Positions 1 to 8,608 of a stretch of DNA of 10,221 nt are shown here, piece by piece. Within the stretch, counting starts at the first letter, position 1; every line of letters begins with the position of its first letter. Origin of the DNA: Acanthamoeba lenticulata. Lineage: Eukaryota > Discosea > Longamoebia > Acanthamoebidae. The notes under the pieces are model-generated. The model saw nothing but the letters and a program-made list of their open reading frames with translations. It ran no database searches and was not told the origin of the DNA. The stretch is from NCBI GenBank assembly GCA_002179805.1, contig NAVB01001354.1, positions 1 to 10,221 on the forward strand. The letters are read 5' to 3'. A program made the translations under genes and the position numbers.

Positions 1-69
1 CGCCCCGATTCACCATCATCGTCCTTGTTGGTCGGTGTTGATCGTGCGATGAATGGCCGTGGAATGCAG

Positions 70-1183
70 GCGCGCCAGATTTTCAGCGGCGAGAAGGAGC
101 CGATCGGGACCTTTGCCGAGGAGACCAACACGGAACTCGACGTAGAACAGCCCGCCCTCCCACCCCCCTTTGAAGAAATGGAACCGGATCTGAACTCTTT
201 CCTTTCTCTCTCTTTTTCTCACCCGCAGGAGGAGCTGTTGGCTGAGTTCAATTCGTTGGCGGTGGTCTATGGTGTCCCGTCCCACCGCTTCCCGCGGCCG
301 CCCGTCTTTGAGACTCGGCCACCGTACGAAGCTTCGCTCCTCGCCTACCCCCGTTGCCCGCCTGTGGCGGCACCAAATCGCTGACCTCTCCGAGGGACGC
401 AACCCCCCCCCCGTTGCAGGAGTGCGGAGCCGTCGGCGACCAGTTCCACAGCGTCGGTGGAGCAGGACGACAAGCCGGCCGCGCCGTTCACCACCGCCGT
501 CAAGGCGCAGAGCCTCCTGGTATGCCATTGGGCCTCCCCCCCCCCCGAGGGACGCTTTCGCAGCCTCCTCACGGCGGGGGGGGGGGCACGACTGGGCTGT
601 TCCTGGCCAATCACCACACCAGGGGGAGGAGGGGCCGCTGGTGCTGCGACCGCGTCCCGTCATGGACTCGCAGGCGTTCCAAACGAAATGGGCGGCCCTC
701 CCTGTCGCCCAAACGTGGGAGGCTCCTCTCAGCGTGCGACATCCTCTTCACGCGCTGCAGCGCGCCTGAGATCGGGTCCGCGTTCGTTGCTAACTAGAGC
801 GCGCGGGCTGCGTGTGCATTTATTTTCGATCGGGCACGTGCAGGCCAGCGCGGACTGGAGCGGAGTTGAGGCGCGGATGAACGGCGAGCACATCATGTGC
901 ATGGCCTCTGGCTCCGTGGGTGGGATCTACAAGTACTATTTCTACGCCCAGGAGGTGCGCACCCACGCCTTGCAACTCCCCCGCTCAAGAGGCGACCCTC
1001 ACTGACTGGGCGCTTGGGGGATCAACCACGCAGGACCGATCGTCGGCCTACTTGGTCGTCGAGGTCGTGGGCGATGTGTCGAAGAACCGACTCACGGCCC
1101 GATTCAAAACCGAGAGCGAGCGAGTGCTGCCGCACTTTACGCGCCACTTCAAGCTCGCCCTCTCGCGAGCTCTGTCGCTGTAG
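70..1183 (+). CDS. AP4B1: AP-4 adaptor complex subunit beta, C-terminal part (5' end outside window)
   Basis: Beta subunits of AP-4 help form the coat that sorts cargo from the trans-Golgi network. Six exons join in phase: 70-141, 229-323, 420-519, 623-733, 844-954 and 1034-1183, giving 212 residues up to a TAG stop. Positions 1-69 look like the end of an intron, closing with ATGCAG. The first exons (ARQIFSGEKEPIGTF, then EFNSLAVVYGVPS) match the end of the adaptin trunk. A hinge rich in Ser, Ala and Pro follows. The last three exons match the second half of the beta-adaptin appendage (FQTKWAALP, then CMASGSVGGIYKYYFYAQE). The short appendage with an I/MASG...FYAQ segment is what I know from plant and animal AP-4 beta rather than AP-1 or AP-2 beta, which is why AP-4 is preferred. 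Introns are 79-110 bp; the one at 734-843 has a branch-like CTAAC at 790-794. An AP-1/2 beta subunit is the less likely alternative. The hinge donor at 324 is the least certain junction. Confidence 0.72.
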
Positions 1184-1466
1184 GGCCCTTTCCTGTGTCC
1201 TGAAGCGGTCCACGAAGAAGAAAGAAGAACCCACACAACGGCGTGCGATTATTCGCGTTGCTGCGCAGCATGGACACTTACCAAAAGAGCGCCAGTGCCA
1301 CGTCAGCCAGGGAGGGGGGGGCTGGGTGGTTCGTATTTGCGTTCTTGGCAACCGGAGTGGCTCGCGCCGGCGACCGTCGCGTCGTGGGGGGTCACCAGTC
1401 GCCACTTTCAGCTACCACTCCCAATCAAAAAGTAAAAGTAATCCTCACTCCCTCACTAATTACACG
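1184..1466 (+). other. Intergenic gap between AP-4 beta and MOB1
   Basis: These 283 bp must hold the 3' end of the adaptin transcript and the promoter and 5' UTR of MOB1. I found no AATAAA and no clear TATA box. The last 50 bp before the MOB1 start are A-rich and then CT-rich (CTCACTCCCTCACTAATTAC), unlike the GC-rich remainder. Short open frames here show no family resemblance. Confidence 0.5.
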
Positions 1467-2478
1467 ATGAGCATCTTTGGATTGGGGTATGTGCCACCAC
1501 CTCCATCCACTCCACTTTAGCAAAAAATGAGGAAAATGGATACGAACAAAAGGCGCAACTCGATGGCAAGATTTAGAACATTCACACTCGCCATTTATGG
1601 CGTTATGCTGAATAATGAATACCCATCATAACACTTGTTTGTTTTTCGTCACACAGAAAGAAGAGCCAAACCTTCAAGCCCCACAAGAACATCCCGGAGG
1701 GCACCAAGCAGTATCAACTGAAGAAGTATGCCGAGGCTACTCTTGGTAGCGGCAATCTCAAGCTTGCAGTGACTCTTCCGGAGGGTGAGGACATCAACGA
1801 ATGGCTCGCCGTGAACAGTACGTGGTCATAAGATCAATTAGCTGCCAACTCCAACCCGAAAGGGTAGGGGAGCTCAAACTTATGACTGCTGGTTTGGGGG
1901 GGGGGTGTAACAGCCGTTGATTTTTTCAATCAGATTAACATGCTGTACGGAACCATCACCGAGTTCTGCACTCCCCAAGAGTGCCCTGTTATGTCGGCCG
2001 GTCCCAAGTGCGCTCTCCCTTTGCTCTCCTTTTTGTCACGCCTTTTTGCTCTTTTCTCTTTTGTGGGTCTCGTGCTTAAGCGCGCTGCTCGGCGTGCAGG
2101 TATGAGTACATGTGGGCCGATGGTGTCAACGTGAAGAAGGCAATCAAGTGCTCTGCGCCCGAGTATGTGGACTTCCTGATGACCTGGGTGCAAGAGCAGC
2201 TCGACGACGAGGAGGTCTTCCCGTCCAAGGTGGGCGTGCCGTTCCCCAAGAACTTCGTGCAGATCGTGGGCAACATCTTCAAGCGCCTCTTCCGTGTCTA
2301 CGCCCACATCTACCACTCGCACTTCCCCAAGATCGTGAGCTTGGGTGAAGAGGCTCACCTCAACACTTCCTTCAAGCACTTCATCTTCTTCGTCCAGGAG
2401 TTCAACCTCATTAACAAGAAGGAGCTGCAGCCGTTGGCCGAGCTCATTGCCAGCCTTACCAACAAGAAGCCAGCCTAA
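1467..2478 (+). CDS. MOB1: MOB1 kinase activator (Mob1/phocein family)
   Basis: MOB1 binds and activates NDR/LATS kinases in the Hippo pathway and in mitotic exit and cytokinesis networks. Four exons (1467-1486, 1657-1817, 1914-2007, 2100-2478) join in phase to 217 aa, the usual MOB1 length. Introns are 170, 96 and 92 bp. The zinc ligands of the fold are all present: C79 and C84 (FCTPQECP) and H161 and H166 (HIYHSHF), with the same numbering as human MOB1. Family stretches such as [49 protein letters not shown] and [19 protein letters not shown] are recognisable throughout. T12 and T35, the residues phosphorylated by MST/Hippo kinases in animals, are also conserved. The start is the only ATG giving the short first exon MSIFGLG, and the join at G7 keeps phase. 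Intron 1 is AT-rich, and intron 2 carries a run of ten G at 1896-1905. This is the most secure call in the window. Confidence 0.96.
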
Positions 2479-2530
2479 TTGACGACTGCGCGAGTGCTGT
2501 CGCTGCTGTAGAATTACTCTTCCCTCCCAT

Positions 2531-2548
2531 TCTCTCTCTCTCTCTCTC
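2531..2548 (+). repeat. (CT)n microsatellite in MOB1 3' UTR
   Basis: An uninterrupted TC/CT dinucleotide run lies just after the MOB1 stop codon. Similar pyrimidine tracts occur in introns further on. Confidence 0.9.
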
Positions 2549-2691
2549 GTTCTCTCTTTCATTTCTTCTTGTTGTCGATGATTACTACAACAACACCCAT
2601 ACTCGTAAACCACTACTTGCTTCCTCTTCCTGCCCCCATGAAGGTGGAGAAGAGAAATTACACGAAAAAAGCGGTTATTAATAATGAAGGC

Positions 2692-2713
2692 ACAATAAAC
2701 CAAAGTTTATTGT
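2692..2713 (+). terminator. Palindrome carrying AATAAA on both strands (probable MOB1 poly(A) signal)
   Basis: The arms ACAATAAAC (2692-2700) and GTTTATTGT (2705-2713) are perfect 9-base inverted repeats separated by CAAA. AATAAA reads at 2694-2699 on the plus strand and at 2706-2711 on the minus strand. The plus-strand copy lies 216 bp after the MOB1 stop and is the only AATAAA in this gap, so it is the best candidate for the MOB1 polyadenylation signal. The role of the hairpin is unknown. Confidence 0.6.
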
Positions 2714-2717
2714 CCAG

Positions 2718-4555
2718 ATGTGGCTGCGCCGAGGCATTAACGCGGGTGTGGAGGCTACGCCGGGCTGGAGGCTCAGAGAAGCCGTGCGCGTGGGCGTGGC
2801 AAGCAAAGGCGGAGCGTGGGGCGGAGTGGTGCCCGTGGTGGGAGCACCTAACGCCTTCTCGGCGCTGCTTGCAGAGCGTGCAGGACTGCCCCTGCTCTAC
2901 TTGTCCGGTTCCACGTTGTCTGCCTCTTCTCTGGGGTACTCGTACTTGCTTGCATCTGTGGGGCGTGAGTGGTGCATCCAGATGAGCATCAATTTACCAG
3001 CGGTGCAGGCTGCCTGACCTTGGATTGAGCACGTTGGACGAGGTTGTGGAAGATGCCCGACGAATCACAAGGTGCAACTCGATGCCTCTCTCTCTGCAGA
3101 GCTTTCCGTTTGCTGTGCTCAGCCCGCGCACCACGGACTCCAGGGTGAGCAAGCTGCCCCTGCTGGTGGACGTCGACACGGGCTTTGGCGGCGTGCTCAA
3201 CGTCGCCCGCACGATTCAGGAACTAGAGGGCGTGGGCGCCGCCGGTGTCCACATCGAAGACCAGGTCAGGCCCGTCCCCCCCCCTCCGAGCCGCTCGACC
3301 GGGTCCTTCTTCTTGTTTGATCACTGACGCGCGGTGCGCAGGAGACGCAACACAAAAGGTGCGGCCATCGACCGAACAAGCGGCTGGCCGAGACGGTCGA
3401 GATGGTGGATCGCCTGCAGGCTGCGGTAGCGGCGCGGAGAGATCGCAGTTTTGTGATCATGGCTCGCACCGACGCGTTTGCCGCCGAGGGCCTCGACGGC
3501 GCCCTCAAGCGCGCGCAAGCTTACATTGACGCCGGCGCCGACATGCTCTTCCCCGAGGCGCTCACTCACATCGACCACTACAAGGCGTACGCGGCCCTCT
3601 TCCTCTCTCTCTCTCTCTCCCTCTTCTCATCTTGTGGTCTTCCTTTCTCGTCCCCCCTCCCTCCTCTACCACTTGCCCGAGCAGTTTCACTTCTGCCTTC
3701 CCGGACACGCCCGTGCTGGCCAACTTGACCGAGTTTGGTCGCACGCCGCTCTTCACGCTCGAGGAGCTGAGCCAGGCCAAAGTGTCGCTCGCGCTGTTCC
3801 CCGTGTCCGCGTTCCGAGCCATGGCTCGCGCCACCCAGCAGGTCTACGAGGCCGTCGCCAAGGACGGCTCGCAGAGCAGCGTCCTCCCCATCATGCAGAC
3901 CCGCGAGCAGCTTTATGACGTAGGCACTTTCCTTCATTCCCTTCCCTTTTGCTCTTCCGGCCTTTCCGGCTGGTCCGTGTGCTCTGTGGTGGCTGACGTT
4001 CTTGCCTTTTTGTGGGCGCGCAAACAGGTCCTGGGCTACCAGGAGTATGAAAAGGTCTTGGACACGTTGTATGCGTCCTCGACCGAGACGTCTGCTGCTG
4101 CAACGGCGACGAAGAAGGCCGCTGCGGTTCCCTCCGAGGCTTCCGCCGCGGCGTCGGTTGCGGCTCTGCCAGCCGAGGCAGGGCATGGCGCTGAACCGGC
4201 CAAGAAGACAGCGGATGACACCAAAGAAGAGGCCGAAGACAGTGACGACGATGACGATAAAGCAGAGGGCGAAGTGCTTCTGGTCGAGGAGAATGGCCAA
4301 ACGAAGCACAAGGTAGAGGCAGAAGGGACCACGAGCGACGCTGCGGTGGCCAAGCCCGATGCTGCCGCCACGCCAGCCACTGAGGCAGAGGGAGCCGGCG
4401 CACCACAGGCCAGCGAACAGCACGACAGCGATGAGGAAGGAGATGAGGAGGAGGAAGATGATGACGACGACACCGGGGTGGTCATCACCTCAGGGTCTGC
4501 AGCGGCCATCGAAGAGGACTTGGCCGCGGGCAAGGAAATCAAGCTCAAGGACTAG
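2718..4555 (+). CDS. Methylisocitrate lyase-like enzyme (PrpB / isocitrate lyase-PEP mutase superfamily) with acidic C-terminal tail
   Basis: PrpB-type lyases split 2-methylisocitrate into pyruvate and succinate in the methylcitrate cycle, which handles propionyl-CoA. Exons 2718-2935, 3009-3071, 3144-3264, 3342-3586, 3685-3919 and 4028-4555 join in phase to 469 aa. Residues 1-310 follow PrpB closely: a YLSG segment, [16 protein letters not shown], the metal site DVDTGFG (D103, D105), HIEDQ (E132), the catalytic-cysteine loop KRCGH (C141), [26 protein letters not shown] and [10 protein letters not shown]. The first 25 residues contain several Arg, which suggests a mitochondrial leader. The loop around residues 29-38 ([11 protein letters not shown]) is longer than in bacterial PrpB. 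From about residue 313 a 157-residue tail follows: Ala-rich, then strongly acidic, ending KEIKLKD; it is foreign to PrpB. Intron 3920-4027 has no stop and a length divisible by three, so retention would keep the frame. CAG directly before the ATG leaves open an upstream exon. Another superfamily member, such as a PEP mutase or oxaloacetate hydrolase, is possible, but KRCGH and the overall match favour PrpB. Confidence 0.88.
3600..3628 (+). repeat. CT-rich microsatellite in lyase intron 4
   Basis: A run of CT dinucleotides with a few CC interruptions sits inside the intron at 3587-3684. It resembles an expanded polypyrimidine tract but lies well upstream of the acceptor at 3683-3684. Confidence 0.85.
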
Positions 4556-4796
4556 GGAACTGCAGTAAGAACGTCGGTTGTGTTTAACTTATTTATTTTC
4601 AATAAAAGAAACGGGCAGCGCAACTTCCCGCAGAGAAGATGGACAGCGCAGGAGGACAAGAGGTCCGGCGCCGCAAGGGTGCGGCAGGTGGTCAGCCGCA
4701 GGCGATAGCGGCGCATGCACACGCGCACGGCCACCCAGCCCCCTTGCCCACACAACCCGTACATCTGCCGGAAGTGGATGAGATTAATTCATCTAA
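4556..4796 (+). other. Intergenic gap between the lyase and hydrolase genes
   Basis: The gap of 241 bp opens with an AT-rich 3' UTR containing a canonical poly(A) signal. A GC-rich stretch of about 160 bp follows, then a short AT-rich patch (GATTAATTCATCTAA) directly before the hydrolase ATG. I see no clear promoter element. Confidence 0.5.
4601..4606 (+). terminator. Poly(A) signal AATAAA of the lyase gene
   Basis: A canonical AATAAA lies 46 bp after the lyase stop codon within an AT-rich stretch (TTATTTATTTTCAATAAAAG). Confidence 0.75.
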
Positions 4797-6047
4797 ATGC
4801 TGAAACGTGATGACTTGTGGTCTGGGCAGATCCCACAGGGAGGCGGCCGTGTGGCATTTTGGGGGCGTGTGCTCCTGGGGGTCGTGCTCCGCGTCACGGT
4901 GTCGGTGACGATCGTGCTGGCCGGCATGGCTCTCTACCACGCGTATGCCACTTGGCAGGAGGACAGCTCCTTTGCCCCACCCGGTAGCCCTGCCCCACCG
5001 CACGCAAAGCACACGAGCGCGTGCTGACGATGGCCTGTTGTTGTTTCTTCACGACGGTCAGGTAGCCTGATCGATGTCGACGGCCACTACATCCACCTCC
5101 ACTGCTTCGGCGGGCCTGCGGCGAGTGAAGATGACGAGGCCAGCGACAGCGATGACCGGCGAGAGCCCACCGTGGTGTTTGACCACGCGACGATGCATCT
5201 TGCGCAGCAGTTCCATCGCGTGGTCCAATCGCTCCGCGAGGCCGCCAACCGCACCGTGCGCGTGTGCCTCGTGGACCGTGCCGGCTACGGGTTCAGCGAC
5301 CCGCCGCCCGCCCATCTCGTGGACGGCGTGGAGCAGACGCCACCGCGCACGCCCGAGGTGCGGGCCGAGGAGCTGTTCAAGGCCCTCCATCGAGCCGGCG
5401 AGGAGCCGCCGTTTGTGCTCGTCGGCCACTCGAGCGGCGGCGTCGACCAACTCGTCTACGCCGCGGCGACGGTCGCTGAGCAGGTGGACGAGGAGGTGGC
5501 CGGGCTCGTCCTCATCGACCCCATGCCCCCCGGCTTCCGCCTGGCCAAGCGGATGCAGGACATGAAGCAGACCGTGGCGATGGGCCTGCGCCTGATGCCG
5601 TGGCTGGCGCGCTCGGGCATCCTGCGCAATTTCCTGTACCTGTCTTCGCTCACCGGGCGCGCCGACGCCGTCTACGCCCAGGAGGACCTCCACTACCGCC
5701 GCTGGGCTGAGTGCAAGCCCACCTACTGGCACACCGTGCTGAGCGAGTTTGAGCACGAGGACGAAAACCTGGCGATCGAGAGGCACGAGGCCGACATCCT
5801 CTCCCGGAAGTGGACCTTCCCGCTGGTCGTCATCGCTGCGGGCAGGTTCGCACCCTCGTTCGACGAGCCTGCGCGGGAGGCCTGGATGGCCGGCATGCGG
5901 CGCTTGACCACCTACTCGGCCCATAGCCGGCTCCTCATCGCGGAGGAGAGCGGGCACGAGGTTCCTTCCGAGCAGCCGGACCTCGTGGCGCAAGCCATCC
6001 TCTCCGTCCTTGACCAGCACCGTAGTGTCCCCTCCGAATGTCCTTAA
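4797..6047 (+). CDS. Membrane-anchored alpha/beta hydrolase
   Basis: This is an alpha/beta-hydrolase fold enzyme; the substrate cannot be told. Two exons, 4797-4983 and 5062-6047, join in phase (78 bp intron) to 390 aa. Residues 1-24 are polar with basic residues. Residues 25-46 are a hydrophobic helix, probably a signal anchor. The linker FAPPG leads into SLIDVDGHYIHLHCFG, the usual first strands of this family after a membrane anchor. The nucleophile elbow is GHSSGG with S186, inside FVLVGHSSGGVDQLVY. The strand before it reads VCLVDRAGYGFSDPPP. The catalytic His is probably H361 in EESGHEVPSEQP. The acid is uncertain; D215 in VLIDPMPP is one candidate. An acidic, Ser-rich loop (ASEDDEASDSDD) is inserted between strands 2 and 3. 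The oxyanion stretch reads VVFDHATMH instead of the common glycine-rich form, so activity is likely but not assured. The gene ends TCCTTAA with AT-rich sequence after it. Confidence 0.85.
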
Positions 6048-6141
6048 TTTATTTCTATTGCCAATCATAAAAAATGAAGGAAAAGAAAATTTGTTTTGTT
6101 TATTCTTCGAACGAAGCCAACAAGGGCAAACACTGCCGCCC
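6048..6141 (+). other. Short intergenic gap before the pseudokinase gene
   Basis: Only 94 bp separate the hydrolase stop from the next predicted start. The first 60 bp are AT-rich and include CATAAA, a possible variant poly(A) signal, but no AATAAA. No promoter motif was recognised. Confidence 0.4.
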
Positions 6142-8481
6142 ATGGACCCAAACGCCGTGTTAACGTACGCACAACTCTTTTTCCAGGGCTTCTGTTATGC
6201 GTTTGGTTTCTCAAGTGCGCTTGTGGGTGGGTGGACTGAGGGGAGGGGTTTGACAGTGTGAGCACTGGCGGGGCGGACCAAGAGCGTTCGCAGCTGCGGC
6301 TGGAACAGAAGCGAGCCGAAAATGAGCGGCTCAAGGCCCAGCTGGAGGAGATGAAACGCCTGATGGCCAGCATTGCGTCCGTCTCCAAGACTCCGGCCGC
6401 TCCTCCGCCCTCCATGCCGGCCATGGCCCTCCCGCCGGTCCAGCCTGGCCCTGCCGAGGCCAAGCGGGAAGAGGAGGAGGAGGAGGAGAAGGAACAGGAG
6501 GAGGGCCTGAGGCGAGAGGCGGAGGAACGCGAACGAAAAGAGGAGCAGGAGCGAAAGGCTGCCGAGCAACGCCGACAACAGCAAGAGGAGCGGGAGAAGA
6601 AGAGGCGGGAGCACGAGGCGTTGAAGCGTCAGGTGGAAGCGCTGCGCAAGCAGCTGGAACTCAAGTCTGCCGCCGCCGCGAGCCGCTTCCCTTGGGTCGG
6701 GCCCGGCGTGACGATCGAGGCCGAGCTGTCGCGAACCAACAGCGCCACCGTGTACCGAGGCACCCTCGAGGGGCGGACCGCGGTCGCCATCAAGCTGCTC
6801 CACATCGACTATGACGTCGAGAACACGCTGGCCCACCTGCGGCAGCAGTACAGCCGTCTCAGGTGCGCCATCAGCACCATCACCCTCATGAAACGGAAAT
6901 GTCCGTGCGCACATGGTGGTGGTCTCTCTCATACACGCCCGGCGCAGGGAGCTCCCGGCGCACGACAACGTGGGGCGCGTGCTGGGCTGGTACGATCAAC
7001 CGCCGCCGGGCAGCGTCATGTCCGAGTTCGTCGGAGCCGGCGAGGCCCTCAACGACCACCTCCTCAAGCATGGCCCGCCGGCGGTGGAGGAGGTCAAGCG
7101 CCTGGCCCTGGGCATCGCGCGCGGCCTCGCGTTCCTGCACAGCCACGGCGTGCATCACGGCAACCTCAAGAGCCCCAACGTCCTGGTACGCGCAGGGAGA
7201 AGCGCTGCCTGCTCGCAGGTTGTGGTTGTTGACGACATGCGCGTGGTGCAGCTGAGCGCGGAGAAGGAGCCCGTGCTGGTCGACTACGGCGCGCCGCGGC
7301 CGATGCTGGGCATGCAGAACATCGCCCGCGACCGCAAGCGTCACGGCGCCAGCCGGTGGAGCTGGCTCGCGCCGGAGCTCATGGTCGCCGGCTCGTCCTC
7401 GGCCAGCGCCGAAAGCGACGTCTACGCCCTGGGCATCATCCTGTGGGAGCTCCTCTCCGGGAAGGTGCTTCGTCGCTTTGATTGATTCATTCAGCTGCTG
7501 CCCCACTGGTGCATTTTAACTGACGCCAGCCAATCAATCAACTGCTTACCCTGGTGCATCACCAGATTCCGTTCGCGGGCATGGGGTTCAAGAGCGAGGC
7601 GCAGGTGTTCATGCACATCTCCAGCGGAAAGCGGCTGCCCGTAGAGAACGGGTGGGACCGCTCGCTCTCGGGGCTCATGGCGCGCTGCTGGCAGCATGAG
7701 CCCGACCAGCGGCCGTCCGTGGGCGAGATCATCCGGCTCCTCGATCCCACCGCCTCCGCCCGCGAGAAGCCTCCGCCCAAGAAGGTCTCCGCCCATCTCT
7801 TCTTCTTCTTCTTCTGCGCGAGGACCTCCCTGATCTCACGGCGGAAGCCCCGTATAGGAGGCGCAGGGGCCCACCGACGCGCTGGAGCAGTGGCGGCTCG
7901 GGCTGGCCTACTCGCGGGGCATCGGGGTCGCCCTCGACCTCAGGCGAGCTCTCCACTGGTTCCGCAAGGCCGCCACGCAAGGCTACGCAAGGGCGCAGTT
8001 CAAGCTGGGCCTGAGCTACGACGACCAAGTGGCCACGGAGCTGGGCACCATCGTGCAGAAGGACGCCGCCGTGGCGGTCGAGTGGTACGCCAAGGCCGCC
8101 CAGCTGGGCCACGTCGCGGCGCAGTACAACCTGGCCGTGGCGTACGACCAGGGCCACGGCGTGCCGTCCGACTTGGCCAAAGCCGTCAACTGGTACCAAC
8201 GGGCGGCCGAGCAGGGTGACGTGGATGCCCTGTACAACCTTGCTGCGCTCTACGACGAAGGCTTCGGCGTAGATCGAGACTTGGCCCGAGCCGCCCAGCT
8301 GTACGCGCAAGCGGCGAATGCCGGCGACGCCGAGGCCCAGTTTGCGTTGGGCACGCTCTACGCTGACGGCGGAGGCATGGAGCGGGACGAGGCCTTGGCG
8401 ATCGAGTGGTTCGGCAAGGCGGCCCAGCAAGGGCACGCCGAAGCTCAGGCAGTTGTTGCTGGTGGTTGGCCGAGCTCGTAA
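6142..8481 (+). CDS. Coiled-coil / pseudokinase / Sel1-repeat fusion protein
   Basis: Predicted exons 6142-6164, 6257-6862, 6948-7464, 7566-7784 and 7867-8481 join in phase to 659 aa. Residues 16-40 and about 85-165 are charged, heptad-like coiled coils rich in Glu, Arg and Gln, separated by a Pro/Ala linker. Residues about 172-445 form a protein-kinase-like fold: VAIK (K187), FLHSHGVHHGNLKSPNVL, VLVDYGAP, WSWLAPEL, SDVYALGIILWELLSGK and RCWQHEPDQRPSVGEI. Key active residues are altered. The Gly-rich loop reads LSRTNSATVY, the catalytic loop is H280-G281-N282 instead of HRD, and DFG is DYG (D322). This predicts weak or absent catalysis and a scaffold or signalling role. From about residue 459 there are five Sel1-like repeats of about 36-42 aa (pattern A.AQY.LA..YD.G.GV..D...A..WY..AA..G), the last before GHAEAQ. 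The first exon (MDPNAVLT) and the last junction are the weakest parts. AG acceptors at 7857, 7860 and 7866 all keep phase. A 33 bp GT...AG stretch at 7186-7218 is read here as coding. Confidence 0.78.
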
Positions 8482-8608
8482 CGCGGGAACCACATTCCAT
8501 GAATTTCTTTCGCTTTCTATTTCTTTTTCAAATTTTTTTGTTGCTCAGCGTGCGCTGCGCGAGTGCATCTGCGGGTTGTTGCGGCCAAGGCATAGCACAA
8601 GCGACTCG
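8482..8608 (+). other. Gap between the Sel1 and CRIB-kinase genes
   Basis: This 127 bp stretch contains a long T-rich tract (8517-8543) ending in TTGCTCAG at 8541-8548, which looks like a splice acceptor. From 8549 a frame stays open, without a stop, into the MKLRKKSE start of the next gene. It may be a 5' UTR exon, a last exon of the Sel1 gene, or a bridging exon. No AATAAA is present. Confidence 0.4.

Larger units (their letters stand above)
2479..2717 (+). other. MOB1 3' UTR and promoter region of the lyase gene
   Basis: This 239 bp gap follows the MOB1 TAA stop. It contains a (CT)n tract at 2531-2548 and an AT-rich stretch from about 2656. It ends in a palindrome bearing AATAAA. The next gene's predicted ATG is 4 bp past that palindrome, so the MOB1 cleavage site and the lyase 5' end must nearly coincide or overlap. 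Confidence 0.6.

Noticed and set aside
1930..2703. Minus-strand open frame opposite MOB1
   Set aside because: MOB1 on the plus strand is unambiguous. The reverse frame's Glu/Arg-rich part comes from the CT repeat.
3578..4423. Minus-strand open frame opposite the lyase 3' half
   Set aside because: It crosses real introns and exons of the lyase and is low in recognisable motifs; antisense shadow.
5058..6143. Long open frame on the minus strand opposite the hydrolase (361 codons)
   Set aside because: It mirrors GC-rich coding sequence of the plus strand, shows no family motif, and the plus frame has a clear hydrolase fold.
6175..6214. Possible exon GFCYAFGFSS after a CAG acceptor at 6186
   Set aside because: Its donor at 6215 has the wrong phase for the next exon, while the donor at 6165 fits; it is treated as intron.
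6470..6660. Glu/Arg-rich repeat that could be a low-complexity artefact
   Set aside because: It keeps a heptad-like coiled-coil pattern and runs in frame into the kinase fold, so it is kept as part of the protein.
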